From Spirosoma terrae (GTDB lineage: Bacteria > Bacteroidota > Bacteroidia > Cytophagales > Spirosomataceae): a stretch of DNA of 64,000 nucleotides. Every line of letters starts with the position of its first letter. Position 1 is the stretch's first letter. Where the stretch lies: NCBI RefSeq assembly GCF_010435915.1, contig NZ_JAAFZH010000001.1:682001-746000 (forward strand). Reading direction: 5' to 3'. Position numbers and translations under genes: made by a program. The notes below the pieces were generated by a model that made no database searches, was not told the origin of the DNA, and saw only the letters and a list, made by a program, of their open reading frames with translations. Shown here in pieces: positions 8,751 through 16,935 of this stretch.

Positions 8751-9749
8751 ATGAATAGCTTTTCGTATGTCCGTCCCGATGAGATCGATGTGGCCATTGA
8801 TGATCTGAGTGTTCATCATGCGGCTAAATTCATCGCCGGTGGAACAAACCTTCTTGATCTAATGAAGGAAAACGTCGAGCGGCCAGCCCGACTGGTCGAT
8901 ATTAATCGCTTACCGTTGCAGACGATTGACGATACCGCTGAAGGAGGTCTGCGGCTGGGCGCGCTGGTAACCAATGCCGATACTGCTTATAACGAACAAG
9001 TGGAGAAACGATATCCCTTGTTGTCGCAGGCTATTCTGGCGGGTGCTTCCCCCCAGCTCAGGAATATGGCTACCAACGGTGGAAACCTGTTTCAGCGCAC
9101 CCGCTGCTATTATTTTTACGATACCGATATGCCCTGCAATAAGCGGAAGCCCGGTTCTGGCTGTGGAGCAATTAATGGGTATAACCGGATACACGCCATT
9201 CTGGGTACGAGCGACAGTTGCATTGCCACTCATCCGTCTGACATGTGCGTAGCGCTACGTGCGCTCGATGCTGTCGTACACGTTTCGGGTCGTTTAGGGG
9301 AACGTACCATTCCGATGGCCGATTTCCATCGCTTGCCGGGGAATACACCACAATACGATAACACCGTTCAGCCAGGAGAACTGGTAACGGCCATTGAGTT
9401 ACCGGCCAAAGGTTTTGCCGATCACTACGCGTATTTAAAACTACGGGATCGGGCATCCTATGCTTTCGCGCTGGTATCGGTAGCTGTTGGGCTGGATATA
9501 AACAATGACGGAACGATAACAGAAGCGCGTATTGCGCTGGGTGGCGTAGCTCACAAGCCCTGGCGTAGACCCGAGTCGGAAGAACAACTGGTTGGGCAAT
9601 CTGCCAGCAAGGAGGTTTTTCAACTCGTTGCTGACTCAATTATCGACGGGGCCAAAGGGTATGGTCACAATACATTCAAAGTCGAACTGGCCAGACGAGC
9701 CATCGTACGAGCGCTGATGCAGGCTTCAAAACTGGAAAAGATATCATGA
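8751..9749 (+). CDS. FAD-binding subunit of a molybdenum hydroxylase (PaoB-like)
   Basis: 332 residues. It has the FAD site IAGGTNLLDLMK (about 28-40) and the second FAD motif ATNGGNLFQRTRC. Four cysteines, Cys119, Cys129, Cys138 and Cys157, have the spacing that binds an extra [4Fe-4S] cluster in E. coli PaoB, a feature that separates the PaoABC aldehyde oxidoreductase group from classic xanthine dehydrogenases. It should hand electrons from the Fe-S subunit to an external acceptor. Its last four bases overlap the start of the Mo subunit gene (ATGA), indicating translational coupling. Confidence 0.87.
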   Translation: MNSFSYVRPDEIDVAIDDLSVHHAAKFIAGGTNLLDLMKENVERPARLVDINRLPLQTIDDTAEGGLRLGALVTNADTAYNEQVEKRYPLLSQAILAGASPQLRNMATNGGNLFQRTRCYYFYDTDMPCNKRKPGSGCGAINGYNRIHAILGTSDSCIATHPSDMCVALRALDAVVHVSGRLGERTIPMADFHRLPGNTPQYDNTVQPGELVTAIELPAKGFADHYAYLKLRDRASYAFALVSVAVGLDINNDGTITEARIALGGVAHKPWRRPESEEQLVGQSASKEVFQLVADSIIDGAKGYGHNTFKVELARRAIVRALMQASKLEKIS

Positions 9750-11977
9750 CCCAATACATCGGAAAGCCAATCAACCGCGTTGATGGCCTGGACAAAGTGA
9801 CGGGTAAAGCCCGATATGCTGCTGAATTCAACGTGCCTGAGCTGGCTTATGGCGTTGTGATTTCCAGCGCCATCACTAAAGGGAAAATAGTACGTATCGA
9901 CGCTAGCGATGCCTTGAGCCTGGAGGGCGTTTTACAGGTTTTTACGCACGAAAACCGGCCTAAACTGGCCTGGTTTGATCTGAGCTATAAAGATCAGGAC
10001 GCCCCACCTGGTTCGCCATTCAGGCCTTTACACGATGAAAAAATCAAATACAGTGGTCAGCCGGTCGCATTGGTGGTAGCCGAAACATACGAAGTGGCCC
10101 GGTATGCGGCTTCTCTAATTCAGATTGAGTATGAGGAGGAGGAGCACGAAACGTCTCTGGAAGCTAACAAGGATCGGGCTCGTAAACCTAAATCAGGTCT
10201 TGCCAGCGCTCTCAAACCGCCCCCGCCTAAGCCTCGCGGTGATTTTGAGGAGGTTTTCAACGCAGCGCCCGTCCGCACAATTTCCCGTTACGTTCATTCG
10301 GTCGAGCATCATAACCCGATGGAGATGTTTGCTACGACAGTTGTTTATGAGAAAAAAGGCAAGCTGACCATATACGACAAAACTCAGGGAGCGCCCAATA
10401 GTCAGCTCTACGTTTCGCAGGTGTTCAACATCCCATTCCGTGATGTTCGGGTGATATCGCCTTACGTAGGCGGAGCGTTTGGATCGGCACTCCGACCACA
10501 GTATCAGTTGTTTCTAGCTGTTCTGGCAGCCAGAGAATTAAAACGGTCGGTTCGGGTATCATTGACTCGCCAGCAGATGTTTACGTTCGGGCATCGACCC
10601 GCCACTAATCAGACGATTGCTTTGGGAGCCAATGCCGACGGTGAGATGACTGCTATGTATCACGAGGCTATCAGTGAAACGTCGCGGTTTGAAGATTATA
10701 CGGAAGTCGTCGTTAACTGGAGCGGTATGTTGTACCCTCCCGAAAATGTCATACTCGACTATAAACTGGTGCCGCTCGATGTATACACTCCCCTCGATAT
10801 GCGGGCGCCGGGTGGTGTAACGGGTGTGTCGGCGCTGGAATGTGCGGTGGACGAACTTGCCTATAAACTGGGAATAGATCCGCTGGAATTTCGTCTGAAG
10901 AACTACACGGAGCGAGACATGAATGAGGATCTGCCTTATTCGAGCAAAGAACTTCGCGAATGTTTTCGGCAGGGTGCTGAGCGGTTCGGATGGGCAAAAC
11001 GCAATCCTGAGCCTCGCTCCATGCGTAATGGCTCTAATCTGATTGGTTGGGGAATGGCTACTGGTATTTGGGATGCGATGCAAATGCCTGCCCGAGCGGA
11101 AGCCGTATTAATGGTGAATGGAAAGCTGCGAGTCAGTAGCGCTACGGCCGATATTGGAACCGGTACGTATACCGTAATGACGCAGATTGCGGCCGATACG
11201 TTGGGTATGCCCGTTGAAGACGTACTATTTAAACTGGGTGATACCGAACTGCCTTTGGCACCAATTCAGGGAGGTTCGTGGACAGTGGCCACCGTTGGAT
11301 CGGCTGTTAAAGCAGTTTGCGAAGATCTGGGGAAAACACTTTTCAAATTGGCTAAGAAGCTGCCTGGTTCGCCCTTCTCGAAAGTCGATTATCAGGATGT
11401 CGTATTTCTCGATAAGTCGATTCAGTTAAAAGCAGATTCAGCCTTACGGGTTTCGTTACAGGACGTAGTGGATTCGAATGGTGGTCGGGCGGTTCGGGAA
11501 ACCTCCACGTCGTTACCTAATATGCTTCAACAACGGAAATATGCCCGAAGCGTACATTCGGCTGTATTCGCTGAAGTACAAATCGACGAAGAACTAGGAA
11601 CCGTCAAGGTAACCCGACTCGTGAGTGCTATTGCTGGTGGTCGAATTATTAATCCCAAAACAGCCCGCTCTCAAATTATTGGTGGTATGGTCTGGGGAAT
11701 CAGTAAAGCGCTGGAAGAAGAGAGCGTTATGGATCATCAGGTCGGTCGATTCATGAATCACAGTCTGGCTGAATACCACGTAGCGGTCAACGCAGATATT
11801 CATGAGCTGGACGTAGTGTTCGTAGAGGAAGACGATACGATCGTTAATCCACTCGGGGCAAAAGGACTGGGCGAAATAGGCATTGTTGGTGTCCCGGCGG
11901 CCATTTCGAATGCCGTTTTCCACGCTACGGGCAAGCGCATACGGGAACTGCCCATTACGTTGGATAAGTTATTATGA
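9746..11977 (+). CDS. Molybdopterin-binding catalytic subunit (PaoC-like aldehyde oxidoreductase/xanthine dehydrogenase family)
   Basis: 743 residues. It opens with the family motif GKPINRVDGLDKVTGKARY and carries the Mo-cofactor loops GGAFGSALRPQ, MRAPGG and GGSWTVATVG. The catalytic base glutamate is about Glu710 in GLGEIG. The enzyme hydroxylates its substrate (an aldehyde or N-heterocycle) with oxygen from water at a Mo centre. Similarity in the partner subunits points to an aldehyde oxidoreductase of the PaoABC type, but substrate cannot be fixed from sequence. No XdhC/PaoD-type cofactor-insertion gene is next to the operon. A hairpin terminator follows. Confidence 0.87.
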   Translation: MTQYIGKPINRVDGLDKVTGKARYAAEFNVPELAYGVVISSAITKGKIVRIDASDALSLEGVLQVFTHENRPKLAWFDLSYKDQDAPPGSPFRPLHDEKIKYSGQPVALVVAETYEVARYAASLIQIEYEEEEHETSLEANKDRARKPKSGLASALKPPPPKPRGDFEEVFNAAPVRTISRYVHSVEHHNPMEMFATTVVYEKKGKLTIYDKTQGAPNSQLYVSQVFNIPFRDVRVISPYVGGAFGSALRPQYQLFLAVLAARELKRSVRVSLTRQQMFTFGHRPATNQTIALGANADGEMTAMYHEAISETSRFEDYTEVVVNWSGMLYPPENVILDYKLVPLDVYTPLDMRAPGGVTGVSALECAVDELAYKLGIDPLEFRLKNYTERDMNEDLPYSSKELRECFRQGAERFGWAKRNPEPRSMRNGSNLIGWGMATGIWDAMQMPARAEAVLMVNGKLRVSSATADIGTGTYTVMTQIAADTLGMPVEDVLFKLGDTELPLAPIQGGSWTVATVGSAVKAVCEDLGKTLFKLAKKLPGSPFSKVDYQDVVFLDKSIQLKADSALRVSLQDVVDSNGGRAVRETSTSLPNMLQQRKYARSVHSAVFAEVQIDEELGTVKVTRLVSAIAGGRIINPKTARSQIIGGMVWGISKALEEESVMDHQVGRFMNHSLAEYHVAVNADIHELDVVFVEEDDTIVNPLGAKGLGEIGIVGVPAAISNAVFHATGKRIRELPITLDKLL

Positions 11978-11981
11978 AATT

Positions 11982-12014
11982 GACAGGCCGGAAGCATTTC
12001 GCTTCCGACCTGTC
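11982..12014. terminator. Hairpin between the Mo-hydroxylase operon and a convergent gene
   Basis: GACAGG-c-CGGAAGC pairs with GCTTCCG-a-CCTGTC (one mismatch, 5-base loop), starting 4 bases after the operon's last stop codon and ending 11 bases from the stop of the convergent gene. Likely bidirectional terminator. Confidence 0.65.
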
Positions 12015-12025
12015 GGTTTACTGTG

Positions 12026-13051
12026 TTATTTGAATCGCTGAACAGCCACTTTACCTTTTGCGCCAACAGCGTAGCATGTTCCTTTTGCGCAGGCAAGCGA
12101 ATGAAAGCCATCGTTATCCATTTTTTGCCAGGTCTGTCCCTGGTCAGCCGAGATGCTTGTTCCCGATGGGCCAACGGCGATGATGCGATCGCCGGGCAGG
12201 AGAGAAATGGCTTCTTTCAGTCCTGGAGGGTCGGTCTGGGCGAGGAGCTGCCAGGTTTGGCCACCATCTCGTGATATAATAGCATTGGCACCTGCCAGTT
12301 GTTCCTGCTTATAGTTACCGCCCACAGCGATACCTGTTTTATCACTAAAGAATTGCATACCAAATAGGCCAGTTGCGTCGCCCGCTGGGAGGGGAGTGTT
12401 GACAACGGACCAATTTCGGCCCCGATCGGAAGAGCGAAAGACCCGGCTATTTGTTCCGCCCCCTGATGCAATCCAGACGTTACGTTTGCCCTGAGTCACA
12501 AGACTAGTACCGCTTGCCGCGAAAGCAGCTTCGTTAGGTTGCATTACGGGGAGGTTTCCTGCCGGAACAGGTTGCCAGGTTTTTCCACCGTCATCAGTGG
12601 TCAGAATAAACCATTTGCCATCAATAGGGTCGCTGAAGACAATTCCGTGTTGTTTATCCCAGAAGCTGATGCCATCAAAAAAAACGCCCTGCTGTTGAGT
12701 TTGATAGAGAAGATCCCAGGTTTTGCCCCCGTTAACTGTTTTATAAATTCGGGCCTGGCCTTTTTCGGCGGGGCCTGCACTCATGAAATAAGCTGTCTGA
12801 TCATCAATAGCATGAACATCCCGAAAATCGCAGTCCTGCGCATCAGGAATCGTACCGGTCTGCCAGGTTTTTCCGCCATCGGTAGTGCGAACAAACGTAC
12901 CTTTTGTCCCACCAATCCAGGCAATATCAGGACTTGACACGCTCACCGACCTAAAACTAGCGTCCGTTTGAACGGACTGGGGTTGCCACTGAGCAAAGGC
13001 TGAAGATGTTACGGAGAAAAGAGCTAGAAAAAAGCCAGTAATTCGTTTCAT
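12026..13051 (-). CDS. Exported six-Asp-box beta-propeller protein (YCF48/BNR-like)
   Basis: 341 residues from the ATG at 13051, which starts a clean signal peptide (MKRITGFF...SAFAQ). A second ATG lies 7 codons upstream at 13072. Six Asp-box motifs of the form S/T-x-D-x-G-x-T-W recur along the chain (TDGGKTWQ, VNGGKTWD, DDGGKTWQ, SDRGRNWS, RDGGQTWQ, ADQGQTWQ), predicting a beta-propeller. Relatives are often annotated as YCF48-like or oxidoreductase; I see no catalytic residues of a sialidase. Periplasmic or surface location expected. Function unknown. Confidence 0.75.
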   Translation of the reverse strand: MKRITGFFLALFSVTSSAFAQWQPQSVQTDASFRSVSVSSPDIAWIGGTKGTFVRTTDGGKTWQTGTIPDAQDCDFRDVHAIDDQTAYFMSAGPAEKGQARIYKTVNGGKTWDLLYQTQQQGVFFDGISFWDKQHGIVFSDPIDGKWFILTTDDGGKTWQPVPAGNLPVMQPNEAAFAASGTSLVTQGKRNVWIASGGGTNSRVFRSSDRGRNWSVVNTPLPAGDATGLFGMQFFSDKTGIAVGGNYKQEQLAGANAIISRDGGQTWQLLAQTDPPGLKEAISLLPGDRIIAVGPSGTSISADQGQTWQKMDNDGFHSLACAKGTCYAVGAKGKVAVQRFK

Positions 13052-13114
13052 GGGTATACAATTGACATCCAAATGGCCTAAACAATTATGCCAGTCTGTA
13101 AACCCACCGGTCGC

Positions 13115-13624
13115 TTATTGTGTTTGTTTCGGTAATGTAGGCGCTGCCTGTTCGGTGGTTGCTTTCAGTCGATTAATTTCCTGTTCCAGACTGCTTGATT
13201 TGAAATAATAGTAGAGGCCAAGAATGAGAAAAATCTTGGAAAGAACAAATACCGCAATAAACGCAGGACGCCAGTATTTATGCACTCGTATGTGCGTATC
13301 ATCTACTTCAACGTCGATATAATTTGGTTTGTCAGAGCTTTTATCCGAGTCTTTTTGTTTAGACTGGTCATCCTTTTCTGTTCCCCATTTTTTTATTTCT
13401 GTTTTATTGATCTGCTCCAGGATCGTATACTTAAGGGCAGGGGGAGGAGGGACCGCATTTTCTAAAAAATGACGTTCTATATCGAGCTCTAATTCCTGTA
13501 GTTGAGCCTGAATTTCTGGATCAGTGGCAGCCAGACGCTCTACCTCCTGTTTCTCGTCCTCAGACACGAGGCCAAGCAGATAGGACTCTAAAATGCCACT
13601 CGTTAGATATTGATAGTTTTTCAA
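13115..13624 (-). CDS. Anti-sigma-factor-like single-pass membrane protein
   Basis: 169 residues. The N-terminal segment ESYLLGLVSEDEKQEVERLAATDPEIQAQL resembles the cytoplasmic anti-sigma domain of RskA-type proteins but has no zinc-binding HxxxCxxC motif. A charged Lys/Asp/Ser linker (about 75-100) is followed by one hydrophobic helix (about 119-141) and a short C-terminal coiled stretch outside. It lies 17 bases downstream of a sigma-like gene, the usual order for a sigma/anti-sigma pair. The C-terminal sensor part is very short (about 28 residues). Confidence 0.6.
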   Translation of the reverse strand: MKNYQYLTSGILESYLLGLVSEDEKQEVERLAATDPEIQAQLQELELDIERHFLENAVPPPPALKYTILEQINKTEIKKWGTEKDDQSKQKDSDKSSDKPNYIDVEVDDTHIRVHKYWRPAFIAVFVLSKIFLILGLYYYFKSSSLEQEINRLKATTEQAAPTLPKQTQ

Positions 13625-13641
13625 AGCGAGTATATGTTGTG

Positions 13642-14100
13642 TTACGGTCTACGAAGATACTTAAAATAATCACGCATAGACTTCATAGCGTCTACGTATG
13701 AGATTTTTAGGCGTTCGGCAATAGCTGGAAGTTCATATCCCTGATTAAATGATAAATCAAAGATATATTTGCCCATATTACCATCTTCGACGTGACTTTG
13801 TTCAGGAAAAACTGCTCCAATTGCAGAAGAGGATACCCGATTTACGTCAAGAGCTTTTGCTCTGGCAAGCCTGATAATAGCACAGGCAGGGCTATTACTG
13901 GGCGAGGCTAAACATTGCTCTATTTGGGGCGATGCAAATAAGCTCACCAGAGCCTGTTGCGCCAGGTTTGGGTCGGGAATGATCTGGAGAATGATTCCGT
14001 AGGCCATAGCTCCGTATTGCTCATATAATCTAATACGATCAAACCTTGGGCTTATGTCTTGTGAATTGGAGTTTCCGTCTGGTTGTTGTAACACACCCAT
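13642..14100 (-). CDS. Divergent sigma-70-like (ECF-type) protein
   Basis: 152 residues, shorter than usual ECF sigma factors (about 170-200). The segment RFDRIRLYEQYGAMAYG resembles the start of sigma region 2, and the end (FDLSFNQGYELPAIAERLKISYVDAMKSMRDYFKYLR) resembles a region 4 helix-turn-helix. The strongly conserved DxxQExF of region 2.2 and the DNA-melting residues are not recognisable, so it may be a degenerate sigma factor or a regulator derived from one. The adjacent downstream gene looks like its anti-sigma partner. This assignment is an inference from weak similarity and context. Confidence 0.5.
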   Translation of the reverse strand: MGVLQQPDGNSNSQDISPRFDRIRLYEQYGAMAYGIILQIIPDPNLAQQALVSLFASPQIEQCLASPSNSPACAIIRLARAKALDVNRVSSSAIGAVFPEQSHVEDGNMGKYIFDLSFNQGYELPAIAERLKISYVDAMKSMRDYFKYLRRP

Positions 14101-14226
14101 ACCATGTTTAATTAGTAGCGGAGCCGTGCGGAGGCTATTATTAATACACTAAATTGGATAATAAGCGTATAGTGAATAGACTGTTGAGTATATGAAGCTA
14201 ATTTAATTTGATAGCGTATTCAAATA

Positions 14227-14266
14227 CGTTTAATTAAATGCTTCTGTAAAGCTATTTAATTAAACG
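14227..14266. repeat. AT-rich inverted repeat between the DUF2520 gene and the sigma-like gene
   Basis: CGTTTAATTAAAT-GCTT (14227-14243) pairs with AAGC-TATTTAATTAAACG (14249-14266): 17 pairs with one bulged base and a 5-base loop. The 14101-14355 spacer is markedly AT-rich. The repeat could end transcription of the DUF2520 gene or be a regulator site in front of the sigma-like gene. Confidence 0.4.
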
Positions 14267-14355
14267 ATTTATATCAAGAATAGAACACTTTATTAAATGA
14301 GATGTCCGAATCAGTAATAGATTCTGGAATTAATTCTTAAGAAGGCAACTTCTGA

Positions 14356-15162
14356 TTATTTTCTGTATCGCTGAATTATATTTTTAGTAATTAACTGATA
14401 AATCTCCGCTAATTGTGGGGCGTTTTCCAACTGAGCCAGATGACGTTCAATAGTGCTTAAATCTCCTCGTCGGGCGGGCCCTGTTTGTACATCAGCTGGA
14501 TTGTCGACCGAAAGTCCCTTCTGAATAGTTTCCCGAATAATAGGACGTAACAGATCAAATTCGAGTTGCTGAGCGGTTGTCAGATCATGGGCAATCGTTA
14601 GTAGATGATTGGTGAAATTACAGGCGAAAACGGCTGCTAGGTGTAACGTACTACGTTCGGCCGACGTAATGATATAGACAATATCGCTCAACTCCTGACC
14701 CAGTTTCACCAGTATGTCTTCCGTTTCCTTATCAGTGGCTTCAACACAGATAGGAATGTCCATAAAATCCATAAACGGACGCCCTCGGGTAAATGTCTGT
14801 AACGCGTAAAAAACACCAGTCTGCACGGGTACATCGCTATAAATGGTTTCCCATCGCTCCAGTTTACTCAGCGATTGGCTGCCTGATGTATGAACAAGAA
14901 TAGCATTTTCAGGAAGTACTAGCTGGGAGCAAACCGATTCAAGACTGTCGTCGGGAACGGCAAGAATAAATAGTTGGGATGGACTATCGGCAAAGTTTAA
15001 ATCAGAATGCGTTCGGGCATCATACAAATTACTAACCAGTTGTCGGCTATGCTGAAGCTGTCTGCTGTAAACTTCGTTAACATGGTGCCCCGCATTTTCG
15101 AGGGCAGGAGCAAGGTGCCAGGCCAGATTTCCGGCCCCAACAAATGAAATTTCCATGGTCAA
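14356..15162 (-). CDS. Rossmann-fold / DUF2520 oxidoreductase-like protein
   Basis: 268 residues. The N-terminal dinucleotide-binding motif VGAGNLAWHLAPAL fits a Rossmann fold as in pyrroline-5-carboxylate reductase and 6-phosphogluconate dehydrogenase relatives. The segment ILAVPDDSLESV is typical of these NAD(P)-dependent enzymes, and the C-terminal helical part (FACNFTNHLLTIA...) is DUF2520. The reaction is not established for the family. A second ATG two codons in (15156) is equally possible. It is isolated from the sigma-like gene by about 255 AT-rich bases. Confidence 0.75.
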   Translation of the reverse strand: MTMEISFVGAGNLAWHLAPALENAGHHVNEVYSRQLQHSRQLVSNLYDARTHSDLNFADSPSQLFILAVPDDSLESVCSQLVLPENAILVHTSGSQSLSKLERWETIYSDVPVQTGVFYALQTFTRGRPFMDFMDIPICVEATDKETEDILVKLGQELSDIVYIITSAERSTLHLAAVFACNFTNHLLTIAHDLTTAQQLEFDLLRPIIRETIQKGLSVDNPADVQTGPARRGDLSTIERHLAQLENAPQLAEIYQLITKNIIQRYRK

Positions 15163-15326
15163 GTATAGGACATTTTAGCCGAATTCAGAATTTATTCAGG
15201 CGTAATGTCTCGTATATGGTCACCTCTATTGAGTACAAAAGCTACCTAAGCTAACAAGTGGTAACAAAAACAATAGCCCCTTGTTAATGTCGCTGATAGA
15301 CTCAACGTTAGAAAAACTTTTATGAC

Positions 15327-16844
15327 ATGGAAATCACAGTCCTGATTCTGTATGGGCTGGCTTTATTGCTATTGTTTTTATACAACTGTGGCCAACTAAG
15401 CCTGATTATTATTTATCTATTTTCCGAACGCAAACGCCGGGCTGCCATTCTGCCAATTGATAACGACTCCGGTACGTTGCCATACGTAACGATACAGTTG
15501 CCGGTATACAATGAACTGTACGTAGTGGAACGATTGATCGACGCAGTAGCTCAACTGCATTACCCTAACCATAAGCTCGACATTCAGGTATTGGATGATT
15601 CTACCGACGAAACGGTACAGATTATTGCTGCCAAACTAAAAGATTACCAGGATCGGGGTTTGTCTATTGAGCATATCCGTCGACCAGAACGAAAGGGATT
15701 TAAAGCAGGGGCATTGGCTTACGGATTAGAAACCGCCAAAGGCGACCTGATCGCCATTTTTGACGCTGACTTTGTACCTGAGCCAGACTTTCTACTGAAA
15801 ACCGTCCCTCATTTTCATGATCCGAAGGTTGCCATTGTGCAGACGCGTTGGGAACACCTAAATGAAGACTTTTCGCTGATGACGCAACTGCAGGCGTTTG
15901 GGCTAAATGCTCATTTTACGATTGAGCAGAGCGGACGATATGCGGCAGGTTTTTTAGCCAACTTCAACGGAACGGGCGGGGTATGGCGTAAAACGGCTAT
16001 TGCTGATGCAGGGGGCTGGCAAAGCGATACGCTTACCGAGGACTTGGATTTGAGTTATCGTGCTCAGTTGCGTGGCTGGAAATTTGTTTATCGGGAAGAT
16101 GTTGGATCACCGGCGGAGTTACCAGTAGCGATGAACGCCATAAAATCACAGCAATATCGGTGGATGAAAGGGGCGGCTGAGTGTGCGCGAAAATTATTTG
16201 TCAGGGTGATAAACACACCCGGTATTTCGCTGGTCATGAAGCTTCATGCCTTTTTTCATCTGTTCAGTAGCGCAACATTTATTCTGGTTCTGATTCTGGG
16301 TATCATGAGTGTGCCGCTGATCTACATCCGCCAAAGGCATCCCGAGTGGGAAGTAGTTTTCAACGTAATTAATCTGTTCCAGTTCAATTTGCTGATACTT
16401 ATATCGTTTTACGGGATTCCTTTCTGGCTTCTCCAACATAAAAACAAAGCAAAACTGGCCTGGTATTTTCCTATGTACTCCTCCTTGATGATGGGTCTTT
16501 CGCTTCATAACACCATTGCAGTCATCGAAGGCTATATCGGTCGAAAAACGCCGTTTGTACGGACACCTAAATTCAATGTAAAAACGGCTCAGGATCGCTG
16601 GGATACCAATAAGTACATAGATCGTCAGTTAAGTTGGCTTACAGTGGTCGAGGGTATGCTCGCGCTGTATTTCCTGGGTGGATTAGCTCTGGCTTTCTAT
16701 GTTCAGGATTTTCGGATGTTCTTTCTGCACATCATGCTGATGGTTGGGTTCGGTATGGTATGTACCTATTCACTACTTCATGCCAGTCGCCGTCCATCCG
16801 AACCAGCGGTGCAGTTAACGCCCTCCATGTCGATACAGCTATAA
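15327..16844 (+). CDS. Processive family 2 glycosyltransferase (cellulose-synthase-like)
   Basis: 505 residues. One N-terminal membrane helix (about 4-32) precedes a GT2 catalytic domain with the full D, DxD, TED, QxxRW set: VLDDSTDET (Asp90/91), FDAD (146-148), TEDLDLSYR (237-245) and QQYRW (275-279). Several membrane helices follow (about 300-330, 350-375, 385-400, 435-480). This architecture transfers NDP-sugars repeatedly and exports the polymer, as in cellulose, mannan or beta-glucan synthases. The acceptor and sugar cannot be read from sequence. No PilZ domain or partner BcsB-like gene is visible nearby. Confidence 0.85.
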   Translation: MEITVLILYGLALLLLFLYNCGQLSLIIIYLFSERKRRAAILPIDNDSGTLPYVTIQLPVYNELYVVERLIDAVAQLHYPNHKLDIQVLDDSTDETVQIIAAKLKDYQDRGLSIEHIRRPERKGFKAGALAYGLETAKGDLIAIFDADFVPEPDFLLKTVPHFHDPKVAIVQTRWEHLNEDFSLMTQLQAFGLNAHFTIEQSGRYAAGFLANFNGTGGVWRKTAIADAGGWQSDTLTEDLDLSYRAQLRGWKFVYREDVGSPAELPVAMNAIKSQQYRWMKGAAECARKLFVRVINTPGISLVMKLHAFFHLFSSATFILVLILGIMSVPLIYIRQRHPEWEVVFNVINLFQFNLLILISFYGIPFWLLQHKNKAKLAWYFPMYSSLMMGLSLHNTIAVIEGYIGRKTPFVRTPKFNVKTAQDRWDTNKYIDRQLSWLTVVEGMLALYFLGGLALAFYVQDFRMFFLHIMLMVGFGMVCTYSLLHASRRPSEPAVQLTPSMSIQL

Positions 16845-16886
16845 TACAGCAGATTCAATTAAAAGAGCGGCCAGTAGCGCGCTGTT

Positions 16887-16935
16887 GCATAGGGTATATA
16901 TTTGTAGTGAATAACCTACTTCTTATACCCTATGC
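16887..16935 (+). promoter_or_regulatory. Inverted repeat enclosing a -7 element and reaching into a start codon
   Basis: GCATAGGGTATA (16887-16898) and its exact complement (16924-16935) flank 25 bases. A perfect -7 element TATATTTG lies at 16897-16904, overlapping the left arm, and the ATG of the next gene (16932-16934) lies inside the right arm. No good TTG is seen at -33. With a start site near 16910 the left arm would not be transcribed, so an operator for a dimeric regulator is more likely than an mRNA hairpin. Confidence 0.55.

Noticed and set aside
10559..11083. 174-codon open frame on the minus strand inside the Mo-hydroxylase large subunit
   Set aside because: It lies fully antisense to a strongly supported gene, shows no recognisable domain and is explained by the codon composition of the sense strand.
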